64,000 nt of DNA from Streptomyces olivaceoviridis (GTDB taxonomy: Bacteria > Actinomycetota > Actinomycetes > Streptomycetales > Streptomycetaceae). The position numbers were made by a program, and so were the translations under genes. Shown here piece by piece: positions 1 through 17,316 of this stretch (positions within the stretch are counted from its first letter, which is position 1; each line of letters starts with the position of its first letter). The stretch spans positions 1 to 64,000 of the forward strand of contig NZ_BMUI01000016.1 of the NCBI RefSeq assembly GCF_014650115.1, given 5' to 3'. The notes under the pieces are model-generated. The model searched no databases. It was not told where the DNA came from and was given only the letters and a program-made list of their open reading frames with translations.

Positions 1-994
1 GGTATCCGCATGTGCCGGTGATGAACGCGTATGGGCCGACCGAGTGCTCGGACGATGTCACCCATGCCGTCATCCGGGCCGGTGACCCGCTGGGCGCCCG
101 TGTCCCGATCGGCTCGGCCGTCCGCAACACGTGCCTGTATGTGCTGTCGGACGAGTTGCAGCCGGTGCCGGTGGGTGTGCCGGGTGAGTTGTATGTCGGT
201 GGGGCGGGCGTCGGCCGGGGGTACCTGGACGATCCGGCACGTACGGCCGGGACCTTCGTTGCGGACCCCTTCGGGCCTGCCGGGACGCGGATGTACCGCA
301 CCGGGGACCGGGTGGTGCAGCGGGCGGACGGTCAGCTGGAGTTCATCGAGCGGCGTGACCACCAGGTCAAGATCCGGGGGCGCCGGGTGGAGACGGGTGA
401 GATCGAGGCGGTCATCCGTTCCCTGGAGGGTGTGACGGACGTGGCGGTGGCCGTGCTGCCCGACGCTTCCGGCAACCCCCGCCTGGTCGGCTACCTCACC
501 GGACCGGGCGTCGATGCCGACCAGGTGCGCTCGGAACTCGTCCGGCTGCTCCCGTCGTACATGATCCCGGCGTCCTGGCTGGTGCTGGAGGCGCTGCCGC
601 TGACGGCCAACGGCAAGCTGGACCGCAAGGCGCTGCCCCGGCCGGCCCTGGCCGGGCAGGAGGCCAAGCGGGCGGCGGGCAACGACCGTGAGCGGGTTCT
701 GTCCGGGATCTTCGCCGATGTCCTCGGGGTCACCGAAGTGGGCGTGGACGAGGACTTCTTCGCGCTCGGCGGTGACAGCATCCGCTCCATCCAGCTGGTC
801 AGCCGGGCCCGCGCCGCCGGGCTCGCCCTGACCACCCGCGACGTCTTCGAACGGCGCACGGTCACCGACCTCGCCCGCGCCGCCACCGAGGCGCCCGCCG
901 AAGAGGCCGCAGCGCCGGAGCCCGCCGACCCGCTCATCACCCTGTCCGCCGAAGAACTCGCCGACCTCGAACTTGAGTTGAGTGAGGACCTGAC

Positions 995-998
<4 letters not shown>
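1..998 (+). CDS. NRPS, C-terminal part of an A-T protein (5' end outside window)
   Basis: The reading frame is open from base 3 and starts inside an adenylation domain at the A5 motif NAYGPTE. It continues through A7 (YRTGDRV), A8 and A10 (NGKLDRKALP), then a carrier domain with LGGDSIRS, whose Ser takes the phosphopantetheine arm. A short acidic leucine-rich tail ends the protein and may act as a docking helix. It stops in a 4-bp GTGA overlap with the next NRPS gene, so translation is probably coupled and the carrier should hand its chain to that protein's first C domain. Only part of the Stachelhaus code is visible (positions 322, 330, 331, 517 read A, D, D, K). Two acidic pocket residues suggest a basic side chain such as a diamino acid; this is inference. 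Confidence 0.95.
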
Positions 999-8515
<7,517 letters not shown>

Positions 8516-8572
8516 CCCGACGCCGTACCACCCACCGACCGTCCACCACCGTCCGAGATCTGGAGACCCGCC

Positions 8573-8779
8573 ATGGCCAATCCCTTCGACAACGAAGACG
8601 GCACCTTCCTCGTCCTCGTCAACGACGAGGGGCAGCACTCCCTGTGGCCGTCCTTCGCCGCCGTGCCCGACGGCTGGCGCGTGGTCCTCGACGCCACCGA
8701 CCGCGCCTCCGCCGTCGCCTACGTGGAGAGCAACTGGACCGACCTGCGCCCGCTGAGCCTCCAGCGGCAGGCGGGCTGA
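8573..8779 (+). CDS. MbtH-like NRPS accessory protein
   Basis: A 68-aa protein with the family signature: an N-terminal NPFDNEDG-type start, the SLWP motif, then PDGW and a C-terminal WTDLRP. MbtH-like proteins bind NRPS adenylation domains and are often needed for their folding and activity, so this one is expected to serve the A domains encoded just upstream. GGAG lies 8 nt before the ATG. It sits 57 bp after the NRPS stop and 2 bp before the ABC transporter GTG, which indicates one transcript. Confidence 0.97.
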   Translation: MANPFDNEDGTFLVLVNDEGQHSLWPSFAAVPDGWRVVLDATDRASAVAYVESNWTDLRPLSLQRQAG

Positions 8780-8781
8780 CC

Positions 8782-9986
<1,205 letters not shown>

Positions 9987-9990
<4 letters not shown>

Positions 9991-10850
9991 CGGCCACGGC
10001 CACCGCTCCGACCGCCCCGTCCCGGGCCGCCGCCCGTCCCGGTCCGGGCGGGCCCGTGCGCGGTCACCTCGGTGACACGTTCGCCCTGGCCGGGCGCCAT
10101 CTGACCCATCTGCGCCGCTCACCGGGCCGGCTGGTGCTGGTCACCATGAACCCGCTGGTGATGCTGATCGCCGTCGGCTACCTCTTCCGCGGCTCCATGC
10201 ACATCCCGGGCGGCGTGGCCTACGAGGACTTCATCATGGCCGGCATCGCCATCCAGGTCGGCCTGACCGGCGTAGGCCCCACCGCCATCGGCGTCGCCCT
10301 GGACCTGCGGCACGGACTGGTCGACCGGTTCCGCTCGCTGCCGATCTCCCCGTCCTCCGTGCTGCTCGGACGCACCCTGTCCGACCTGGTCGTCGGCGCG
10401 GTCAGCCTCACCGCGGTCAGCCTCGTCGGCCTGGGCGTGGGCTGGCGCCCGCACGAGGGCGTGCTGCGCACCGCCGCCGGCTTCGGGGTGCTGCTCGCCT
10501 TCGTCTACGTGATGACCTGGGTCGGCATCCTGCTCGGCACCACCCAGCGCAACATCGAGGCCATCGACGGCACCGGCGCGCTGGTGCTGGTCATCCTCAG
10601 CTTCCTGTCCAACGCCTACGTCCCCGTCAGCGGCCTGCCCGGCTGGCTGCGCCCGGTCGCCGAGTGGAACCCCGTCACGTCGGTCGTCACGACCTGCCGG
10701 CGGCTGTGGGGCAACGACCCGGGCGTGGCGGCCTCCGGCGGCTTCCCGGCCCACCATCCGGGCCTGGTGACCGCCGTGACGCTCACGGCGCTGCTGCTCG
10801 CCGCGGTGTGGGGCGGCGTCCGCGGGTTCCGCCGCGCGGGCGGCCACTGA
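9987..10850 (+). CDS. ABC-2 exporter permease, DrrB family
   Basis: A 287-aa integral membrane protein of the ABC-2 type with about six predicted membrane segments, including NPLVMLIAVGYLF, the AGIAIQVGL stretch, and VLVILSFLSNAYVPV before the typical WNPVTSV loop. The cytoplasmic RFRSLPISPSSVLLGR stretch is the usual contact with the ATPase in this family. It starts at GTG inside the stop of the ATPase gene, so the two are translationally coupled as one pump. It is the last gene of the NRPS-side block; inverted repeats begin at its stop codon and the PKS-type genes start 172 bp later. Confidence 0.92.
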
Positions 10851-10884
10851 CCGCCGTCAGTGGTCCGTCAGTTGACGGTCACTG
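10844..10884. repeat. Two overlapping inverted repeats at the permease stop / PKS-block upstream region
   Basis: First repeat: CCACTGAC, 4-nt loop CGCC, GTCAGTGG (10844-10863), overlapping the permease stop codon. Second repeat: CAGTG-gt-CCGTCA, GT, TGACGG-t-CACTG (10858-10884), a near-symmetric dyad. A TTGACG hexamer (10872-10877) lies in the second dyad, but no well-spaced -10 follows it. The structure could terminate the NRPS/exporter transcript or be an operator for the ACP-KS block. No long T-run follows directly; only a TTTTT sits at 10908. Confidence 0.6.
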
Positions 10885-11022
10885 GGCAGTCATCGCAGCT
10901 GTCTAGGTTTTTGCCGAGCCCCATCGCTGCCCATTTCCCGCAGCTTTCCCGCTCTTTTCGAATTCTCCTCGCAGGTCTTCCGCGAATCACCCACCGGCCA
11001 TCCGAAAACGGAGGAACGAGCC

Positions 11023-11274
11023 ATGACGACGGCCGCTCCCGAGCGCCTCACCCGTATCCGGGAAATCATCGCCGAGAACATCGACGTGGACCTGGAGCGC
11101 CTTTCCGACACGGCGCTCTTCATCGACGAACTGGGCGCGGACTCCCTGAAGCTGATCGATGTCCTCAGCGCGCTGGAAATGGAGTACTCCATCGTCATCG
11201 ACATGAACGAGCTGCCGAAGATGGTCAACGTGGAGGCCACCTACGAGGTGGCCGCCACGGCCGCCGGCTGGTGA
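11023..11274 (+). CDS. Discrete acyl carrier protein (type II PKS)
   Basis: An 83-aa stand-alone ACP with the phosphopantetheine site in LGADSLKLIDV (Ser about 44) and an acidic helical surface. A strong ribosome site (CGGAGGAA) lies about 10 nt before the ATG. It is the first gene of the block followed by KS, CLF and KR, so it should carry the growing polyketide chain. The 172-bp leader before it is pyrimidine-rich and less GC-rich than its surroundings, which suits a promoter region, although I see no convincing -35/-10 pair. Confidence 0.93.
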   Translation: MTTAAPERLTRIREIIAENIDVDLERLSDTALFIDELGADSLKLIDVLSALEMEYSIVIDMNELPKMVNVEATYEVAATAAGW

Positions 11275-11279
11275 CGCCC

Positions 11280-12536
11280 ATGACCACCACGGCACCCACC
11301 GACCGGGCCGGTCAGCGACGGGTCGTCGTCACCGGCTTCGGGGTGATCTCCAGCATCGGCACCGGGGTCGAGGAGTACACCGCGGGCCTGAAGGCCGGCC
11401 GCTCCGGCGCCCGGCCGATCACCCGCTTCGACACCGAGGGCTTCGGGCAGAACACCGCCTGCGAGGTCCCCGACTTCGAGCCGGAGCGCTGGATCCGCAA
11501 CCTGCCGTCCGGACACGTGGGCCGCGCCGGCCAGTTCGCCGTCGCCGCGGCCCGCATGGCCGTCGAGGACGCCGGGCTGACCGAGACCGACCTGGCCGAC
11601 CGGCCCGCCGTCATCACCGTCGGCACCACCGACGGCGAGTCCCACGACATCGCCGTCCTGCTGGAGCAGGAGCTGGCCGCCGGGGACCCCGAGGCGATGG
11701 ACCCGGTCCTCGCCCGCCGGGTCTACGCCGGCCGGCTCTCCACCGCCATCGCCCGCGAACTGCGCATGCCGAACGTGGAGGCGACCACCGTCACCACGGC
11801 CTGCGCGGCCGGCAACTACTCGATCGGCTACGGCCTGGACGCCATCCGCTCCGGCGAGGTCGACCTGGCGCTGTGCGGCGGCGCCGACGCCGTCTGCCGC
11901 AAGGCGTTCGCCCTCTTCAAGCGGTTCGGCGCGCTCAGCCCGGACGTGGTGCGCCCCTTCGACAAGGACCGCGAGGGCATCCTGACCGGCGAGGGCGCCG
12001 GCATCCTCGTCCTGGAGAGCCTGGAGTCGGCCCTGGCCCGTGGCGCGCGCATCCACGCCGAGGTCCTCGGCTACGGCCTGAGCTGCGACGCCGCCCACCC
12101 CACCGCCCCCAACCGGGACGGCATCGCCCGGGGCATCCGGCTCGCCCTGGACGACGCCGGCGTCAAGCGGCAGGAGGTCGACTTCATCTCCGCGCACGGC
12201 ACCGGCACCAAGGCCAACGACAGCACGGAGACGGCCGCCATCCTGGACGTGTACGGGGACGCGCCGCCGCGCACGGTCGCCGTGAAGTCGATGCTGGGCC
12301 ACTCGATGGGCGCGGCCAGCGCGCTCGGCGCCATCGCCTGCGGTCTCGCCATCGAGCACGGGTTCATCCCGCCCACCATCAACCACCGCGAGACCGACCC
12401 GGAGTGCCCGCTCGACGTCGTACCCAACGAGGCCGTCGCGGCGGACGTGCGGATCGTGCAGAACAACTCCAGCGCCTTCGCCGGCAACAACGCCGTGCTG
12501 ATCCTGGGCACCTACGGGGAGAAGGTCCGAGCATGA
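11280..12536 (+). CDS. Ketosynthase alpha (KS) of a type II PKS
   Basis: A 418-aa beta-ketoacyl-ACP synthase with the full catalytic triad: Cys in TTACAAGNYS, His in SAHGTGTKAND and His in KSMLGHSMGAAS. It catalyses decarboxylative chain extension on the neighbouring ACP and should form a heterodimer with the next gene product. It starts 5 bp after the ACP stop and ends in an ATGA overlap with the CLF gene. No aromatase or cyclase is present and a ketoreductase follows, so a highly reducing type II PKS (ishigamide, colabomycin, skyllamycin-type acyl chains) is more likely than an aromatic one. Confidence 0.95.
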   Translation: MTTTAPTDRAGQRRVVVTGFGVISSIGTGVEEYTAGLKAGRSGARPITRFDTEGFGQNTACEVPDFEPERWIRNLPSGHVGRAGQFAVAAARMAVEDAGLTETDLADRPAVITVGTTDGESHDIAVLLEQELAAGDPEAMDPVLARRVYAGRLSTAIARELRMPNVEATTVTTACAAGNYSIGYGLDAIRSGEVDLALCGGADAVCRKAFALFKRFGALSPDVVRPFDKDREGILTGEGAGILVLESLESALARGARIHAEVLGYGLSCDAAHPTAPNRDGIARGIRLALDDAGVKRQEVDFISAHGTGTKANDSTETAAILDVYGDAPPRTVAVKSMLGHSMGAASALGAIACGLAIEHGFIPPTINHRETDPECPLDVVPNEAVAADVRIVQNNSSAFAGNNAVLILGTYGEKVRA

Positions 12537-13660
12537 GCAACGCAACTGCCGTCCCGCGGGCCGCGCTGCCCCCGGACACGCCCGTCATCACCGGCTGGTC
12601 GGCGGTGTCGCCGTACGGCATCGGACGCGAGGCGTTCACCGCCGGCGTGCGCGCCGGCGCGAAGACGGCCGTGATGGCGGACGCCGCTTACGGCACCCTG
12701 CCGTCGCCGGAGGTGTGCACCGTGCCCGGCTTCGACGTCCAGGAGCTCCTCGGCAAGCGGGGCACCGCGAAGATGGACCGGCTCACCGCGCTCACCCTGG
12801 TCGCCTCCGACGGGCTGCTGCGGGACGCCGACGGCGAGCCGGCCGTCACCACCGACGACCTGACCGGCGTCGTCCTCGGCATCACCATGGGCAGCCTGGA
12901 GAACGTCACCGACTTCCTGCGCCAGTCCTACACCAACGAGCGCCCCTTCTACGTCGACGCCGGCCGCATCCCGTTCGGCAGCCTCAACCACGCCGCCGGC
13001 GCCACCGCCATCCGGCACGGCCTGAAGGGCCCCAACACCACGGTCGCCGGCGGCCGGGCCGCCGGGCTGCTCGCCCTGAACTACGCCCGCCGGCTGCTGG
13101 GGCAGGGCCGGGCGACCAGGTACGTGGCCGGTTCGGCCGAGGAGTTCTCCGCCGCGCACGCCTGGTACGAGGCCACCGCCGCCCAGCCGGGCGATCCCGC
13201 GCCGCTGCTCGGCGAGGGCTGCGGGCTGTTCCTGCTGGAGCCCGCCGGGACGGCCGGACGCCCGCCGCTGGCCGCCGTGCTGAGCATCGAGACCCGCGTC
13301 GACATCGACGACGACCCGTGCGCGACGGCCGACGCCTGCGCCCGCCGCGCCCTGGAGCGGGCCGGGGTCACCGCCGACGACGTCTGGGCGGCCGTACCCA
13401 GCGCGGCGCCGAGCGACGCGGGCCGCGCCGAGTACGAGGCGCTCGCCGCGCTGGTGCCGGCCGAGGCGCTGCGCCGGGTGCCGTCGATGGAACTGCTCGG
13501 CGACACCAGTGCCGCCGCCGCGTCCTTCCAGATCGCCGCGGTGCTCTCCGTCGCCGCGGCCGACCCGGACTCCCGGGGCCGGGCCGCGCTGGTGACCGCC
13601 GTGGACCGGGACGGCGCCGTCGCCGCCGCCGTACTGCGACTGCTCGGGGAGGACGCGTGA
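12533..13660 (+). CDS. Chain length factor (KS-beta) of a type II PKS
   Basis: A 375-aa ketosynthase-fold protein without the catalytic residues. The stretch matching the active-site Cys reads VAGGRAAG, and the HGTGT and GHSMG histidine motifs are absent. That marks it as the non-condensing partner that sets chain length in the KS heterodimer. It overlaps the KS stop by 4 bp (ATGA) and the KR start by 4 bp (GTGA), so KS, CLF and KR are translated together. It is a little shorter than typical aromatic-PKS CLFs (about 400 aa). Confidence 0.9.
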   Translation: MSNATAVPRAALPPDTPVITGWSAVSPYGIGREAFTAGVRAGAKTAVMADAAYGTLPSPEVCTVPGFDVQELLGKRGTAKMDRLTALTLVASDGLLRDADGEPAVTTDDLTGVVLGITMGSLENVTDFLRQSYTNERPFYVDAGRIPFGSLNHAAGATAIRHGLKGPNTTVAGGRAAGLLALNYARRLLGQGRATRYVAGSAEEFSAAHAWYEATAAQPGDPAPLLGEGCGLFLLEPAGTAGRPPLAAVLSIETRVDIDDDPCATADACARRALERAGVTADDVWAAVPSAAPSDAGRAEYEALAALVPAEALRRVPSMELLGDTSAAAASFQIAAVLSVAAADPDSRGRAALVTAVDRDGAVAAAVLRLLGEDA

Positions 13661-14385
13661 TCGCGCTGGTCAGCGGCGGTTCCCGGGGCATCGGCCGGGC
13701 CGTGGTACGACGGCTCGCGCGGGACGGCTTCGACGTGTCGTTCTGCTACCGCTCGAACCAGGACGCCGCCGAGGAACTCGCCAAGGAGGCCGCCGAGCAC
13801 GGCACCCGGGTGCTCGCCGTCCGCTGCGACGTCGCCGACCCCGAGGACGTGCGCGAGTGGTACGCGCGCACCGAAGGCGAACTCGGCCCCGTCGACGCGG
13901 TGGTCACCTCGGCGGGCATCACCCGCGACCGGCCGCTGGTGCTGATGGGCCAGGACGACTGGGACGGGGTGCTGCGCACCAACCTGGACGGCGTCTACCA
14001 CGTCTGCCGGGCCGCCGCGTTCTCCATGAGCAAGCGCCGCACCGGCGTCATCGTCAACCTGTCCTCCGTGGCGGGCCTCTACGGCAACACCGGCCAGGCC
14101 AACTACGCCGCCTCCAAGGCCGGGATCATCGGCTTCACCAAGTCCCTCGCCAAGGAGCTGGGCCCGCGGGGCGTGCGCGCCAACGTCGTCGCACCCGGGC
14201 TGATCGAGACCGACATGGTCGGCGGCATGCCGGCCGCGGCCCTGGAACGCCAGCTCAAGGGCGTGCCGCTGGGCCGGCTGGGCCGCGCCGGGGAAGTGGC
14301 CGACCTGGTGGCGTTCCTGGTGTCCGACCAGGCCGCGTACATCACCGGAGCGGTCGTGGAGATCCACGGGGGCGGCGTCTTCTGA
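13657..14385 (+). CDS. 3-ketoacyl-ACP reductase, FabG-type SDR (PKS KR)
   Basis: A 242-aa short-chain dehydrogenase with the NADP-binding SGGSRGIGRA motif at residues 6-15, catalytic Ser (NLSSVAG), Tyr and Lys (YAASKAG), and the FabG-type end VEIHGGG. It should reduce the beta-keto group after each KS/CLF extension, giving the hydroxyl that a dehydratase turns into a double bond. The GTG start is fixed by the GTGA overlap with the CLF gene; its TGA overlaps the next ATG by 1 bp. Confidence 0.94.
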   Translation: MIALVSGGSRGIGRAVVRRLARDGFDVSFCYRSNQDAAEELAKEAAEHGTRVLAVRCDVADPEDVREWYARTEGELGPVDAVVTSAGITRDRPLVLMGQDDWDGVLRTNLDGVYHVCRAAAFSMSKRRTGVIVNLSSVAGLYGNTGQANYAASKAGIIGFTKSLAKELGPRGVRANVVAPGLIETDMVGGMPAAALERQLKGVPLGRLGRAGEVADLVAFLVSDQAAYITGAVVEIHGGGVF

Positions 14386-16088
14386 TGGGGGACCAGATGC
14401 AGGGTACGGGGGAGCGGTACGACGCGATCGTGGTCGGCAGCGGCGTCGGCGGCCTGGTGACGGCCGGCTATCTCGCCGCCGACGGCCGCCGGGTCCTCGT
14501 CCTGGAACAGCACGACGTCGCCGGCGGCAACGCCCATGTCTTCCGGCGCCGGCGCAAGTACGAGTTCGACGTCGGCACCCACTACCTCGGCGACTGCGGC
14601 CCGGACGGGATGCTGCCCGCCGTCCTGTCCGGGCTGGGCGTCGCCGACCGGGTGCGGTTCCGGCCGATGGACAACGACGGCGGCTTCGACCGCGTCATCA
14701 CACCCACCGCGCAGGTCGACGTACCGGCCGGCTGGGACCGCTACCGCGACCGGATCAAGACGGCCCTGCCCGCCGAGACCGAGGCCGTGGACCGCTTCCT
14801 CGACCTCGCCACGGCCGTCGCCGGGGCCGGCCGGGCCAGTCTGCTCGGCACCCCGATGGTGGAGCTGTTCCGCCGGTCGCCGGAGACCATGCGCTGGAAC
14901 CGGCGCACCCTCGGCCAGGCCCTGGACCACTGCGGGCTGTCCGCCAAGGGCCGCACCCTGCTCGCCGCGCAGGCCGGCAACTACGGCGCCCTGCCCGCCG
15001 ACGTCGGCTTCGCCGAGCACGTCACGATGATGGACCACTACCTGCGCGGCGCCTACTACCCGGAGGGCGGCGGCCAGGCCCTGGTCGCCGCGTTCGTGGA
15101 GGCCCTGGAGGCGTACGGCGGCGAGCTGCGCACCCGCTGCGAGGTGCGCCGCATCCTGGTCGAGCGGGGCCGCGCCACCGGCGTCGAACTCACCGACGGC
15201 ACCCGGGTCTCCGCCCCGCTGGTCGTCTCCAACGCCGACTACCGCCGTACCGTCCTGGACCTGTGCGGCGGCGAGGAGACCTTCCCCGCCGACCTGGTCG
15301 CCCGCACCCGCGCGGCCCGGATGCGGGACGCGGTGGTCGCGGTGTACGTCGCCCTCGACACCGAGCTGCCCGGCCTGCCCAACGCCAACATCTGGTGGCA
15401 CGACAGCGACGACATGGAGGGCGCGCAGGCCGGGATGCTGGACCGCTGGGCCCGCACCGGCACCCTGGACCGGATCCCCCAGCTCGCCTTCTCCTTCGCC
15501 TCCGTGAAGGACGCCGGGTCCCCGGCCGTGTGCCCGCCGGGCCACAGCAACTTCCAGCTGCTGACGATCCTCCCGCCCGGACACGCCTTCTGGGGTGCGG
15601 ACGGCGGCCCGCTCACGGGCGAGCCGTACCGCCGCCGGCCCGCGTACCTGGCCCGCAAGCGGGAGGTCACCGAGCTGGTCCTGGACACCGCCGAGCGGGT
15701 CCTCGGCCCGTTCCGGGACCGGATCACCCATGTGGAGGCCGCCACCCCGCTCACCCACGAGCGCTACATCCGCGCCAGCGGCGGCACCCCGTACGGCATG
15801 GCCGCCTGGGGCCCGCGCGGTCAGCGGCCCGATGTGCGCACCGACGTCGAGGGGCTCTACGTGGTCGGGCAGAACACCCGGCACGGCAGCGGGATGGCCG
15901 GGGTCGCCGCCGGCGGCATGGCCGCGGTCTCCCACATCCTGGGGCGCCCCCTGCTGCCCGAGGTGATGTCCGGCACGGTGCTCGGCGACCCCGCCCGGCT
16001 GCCCCGGCGCGCGGCCGGCTGGGACCCGTTGCAGGTGTCGCGCGGACGCGCCCGGCGGCACGCCAAGGGCCTGGCCCGCATCGGCTGA
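14385..16088 (+). CDS. FAD-dependent oxidoreductase, phytoene-desaturase (CrtI)-like
   Basis: A 567-aa flavoprotein with an N-terminal dinucleotide-binding motif VVGSGVGGLVTAGYLAADGR, the following VLVLEQHDVAGGNA, and a C-terminal FAD-contact region GLYVVGQNTRHGSGMAGVAAGG, the architecture of CrtI-like desaturases and isomerases. It is coupled to the KR by a TGATG overlap. CrtI-like enzymes occur in cinnamoyl-lipid clusters, where one is thought to help turn a polyene into a benzene ring. That role here is inference; polyene desaturation or isomerisation is the alternative. No carotenoid genes are nearby. Confidence 0.85.
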   Translation: MGDQMQGTGERYDAIVVGSGVGGLVTAGYLAADGRRVLVLEQHDVAGGNAHVFRRRRKYEFDVGTHYLGDCGPDGMLPAVLSGLGVADRVRFRPMDNDGGFDRVITPTAQVDVPAGWDRYRDRIKTALPAETEAVDRFLDLATAVAGAGRASLLGTPMVELFRRSPETMRWNRRTLGQALDHCGLSAKGRTLLAAQAGNYGALPADVGFAEHVTMMDHYLRGAYYPEGGGQALVAAFVEALEAYGGELRTRCEVRRILVERGRATGVELTDGTRVSAPLVVSNADYRRTVLDLCGGEETFPADLVARTRAARMRDAVVAVYVALDTELPGLPNANIWWHDSDDMEGAQAGMLDRWARTGTLDRIPQLAFSFASVKDAGSPAVCPPGHSNFQLLTILPPGHAFWGADGGPLTGEPYRRRPAYLARKREVTELVLDTAERVLGPFRDRITHVEAATPLTHERYIRASGGTPYGMAAWGPRGQRPDVRTDVEGLYVVGQNTRHGSGMAGVAAGGMAAVSHILGRPLLPEVMSGTVLGDPARLPRRAAGWDPLQVSRGRARRHAKGLARIG

Positions 16089-16142
16089 CCGGCTCGCCGG
16101 CCCGCCCCCTTCGCCAAACGAACTCCCTGGAGCAGTGTTCCC

Positions 16143-17186
16143 ATGACCTCACAGGTGTCCCAGGTCCCGTCCTTCTCCGTGATCTCCGGTGCCCAGGTGC
16201 ACCAGGTGCTCGCCGGCGCCGAGGACGAGGTCGTCTCGACCGTCGAGGCCGCCTACCGGCTGCACGGCGAGGCACGGACGGTCAACCCCGACTCGTACTT
16301 CCTGCGCTTCCCCGACCGCCCGTCCTCCCGGATCATCGCGCTGCCCGCCTCGGTGGGCGGTGACGTGGACGTGCACGGCATCAAGTGGATCTCCAGCTTC
16401 CCGGAGAACGTGGCCGCCGGCCTGCCGCGCGCCTCGGCCGTCCTCGTCCTCAACGACGCGCGGACGGGCTACCCGTTCGCCTGCCTGGAGTCCTCCATCA
16501 TCAGCGCCGCCCGCACCGCCGCCTCGGCGGCCCTCGCGGCCGACCGGATCAGCCGGGCGCGCGGCACCCGGCCCACCCGGGTCGGCTTCATCGGCACCGG
16601 CCTGATCGCCCGCTACCTGCACACCTACCTGGCGGCCACCGGCTTCGCCTTCGACGCCCTCGGCGTGCACGACCTGTCCGCCGAGCACGCCGAGGGCTTC
16701 ACGGGCCATCTGCGGCGCACGGCCGGGGACGGCGCGGAGATCACCGTGCACGACAAGCCGGAGGACCTGATCCGCGCCAGCGACCTCGTCGTCTTCGCGA
16801 CCGTCGCGGGCGAGCCGCACGTGACCGACCCGGAGTGGTTCACGCACAACCCGCTGGTGCTGCACGTGTCGCTGCGCGACCTGTCCCCGCAGATCATCCT
16901 CTCCGCCTGGAACGCGGTCGACGACGTCGACCACTGCCTCAAGGCCGACACCTCACCCCACCTGGCCGAACAGCTCACCGGCAACCGGGACTTCGTCGCC
17001 GGCACCCTCCACGACGTGCTGACCGGCGCGATCACCCCGCCCGCCGACCGGCCGGTGGTCTTCTCGCCGTTCGGCCTGGGCGTGCTCGACCTGGCGGTCG
17101 CGAAGTACGTGTACGACCGGGTCCGGGACGCCGACCAACTGCACACCGTGCCCGGCTTCTTCCACGAGCTGAAGCGGTACGGCTGA
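16143..17186 (+). CDS. SbnB-like / ornithine-cyclodeaminase-family dehydrogenase
   Basis: A 347-aa member of the ornithine cyclodeaminase/mu-crystallin family, closest in layout to SbnB. It shows an N-terminal substrate region (VHGIKWISSFPEN, ASAVLVLND), then a Rossmann motif VGFIGTGLIARYL near residue 145. SbnB oxidises N-(1-amino-1-carboxyethyl)-glutamate to give L-2,3-diaminopropionate. Its partner SbnA is not in the window and would be expected upstream. GGAG lies a short distance before the ATG. Ketimine reduction or another OCD-type reaction is the alternative. A hairpin follows the stop, so this is probably the last gene of its transcript. Confidence 0.85.
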   Translation: MTSQVSQVPSFSVISGAQVHQVLAGAEDEVVSTVEAAYRLHGEARTVNPDSYFLRFPDRPSSRIIALPASVGGDVDVHGIKWISSFPENVAAGLPRASAVLVLNDARTGYPFACLESSIISAARTAASAALAADRISRARGTRPTRVGFIGTGLIARYLHTYLAATGFAFDALGVHDLSAEHAEGFTGHLRRTAGDGAEITVHDKPEDLIRASDLVVFATVAGEPHVTDPEWFTHNPLVLHVSLRDLSPQIILSAWNAVDDVDHCLKADTSPHLAEQLTGNRDFVAGTLHDVLTGAITPPADRPVVFSPFGLGVLDLAVAKYVYDRVRDADQLHTVPGFFHELKRYG

Positions 17187-17190
17187 CCCC

Positions 17191-17224
17191 GTGCGCGCCG
17201 CGGCCGGCCCGGCCCGGCGCGCAC
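17191..17224 (+). terminator. Hairpin terminator after the sbnB-like gene
   Basis: A perfect 10-bp stem, GTGCGCGCCG (17191-17200) and CGGCGCGCAC (17215-17224), with a 14-nt GC loop. It starts 4 bp after the stop codon. No T-run follows, which is common for Streptomyces terminators. Confidence 0.6.
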
Positions 17225-17279
17225 ACTGACCAACGGATGACGGCTCGCTGACCGAACGGCCGAGCGGCGGACGACCGCC

Positions 17280-17309
17280 TTGTCCGGCCGTCCGGCAGCC
17301 GCACAGAAT
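17280..17309 (+). promoter_or_regulatory. Candidate promoter giving a leaderless maoC-like mRNA
   Basis: A -35-like TTGTCC (17280-17285), an 18-bp spacer and a -10-like CAGAAT (17304-17309). The ATG at 17317 lies 7 nt after the -10, about where transcription should start, and no ribosome site precedes it. With the terminator just upstream, this suggests a separate leaderless transcript. Inferred from sequence only. Confidence 0.45.
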
Positions 17310-17316
17310 CGACGCC

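Noticed and set aside
12533..13660. Chain length factor as a second active ketosynthase
   Set aside because: The active-site Cys position is Gly-rich (VAGGRAAG) and both catalytic His motifs are missing.
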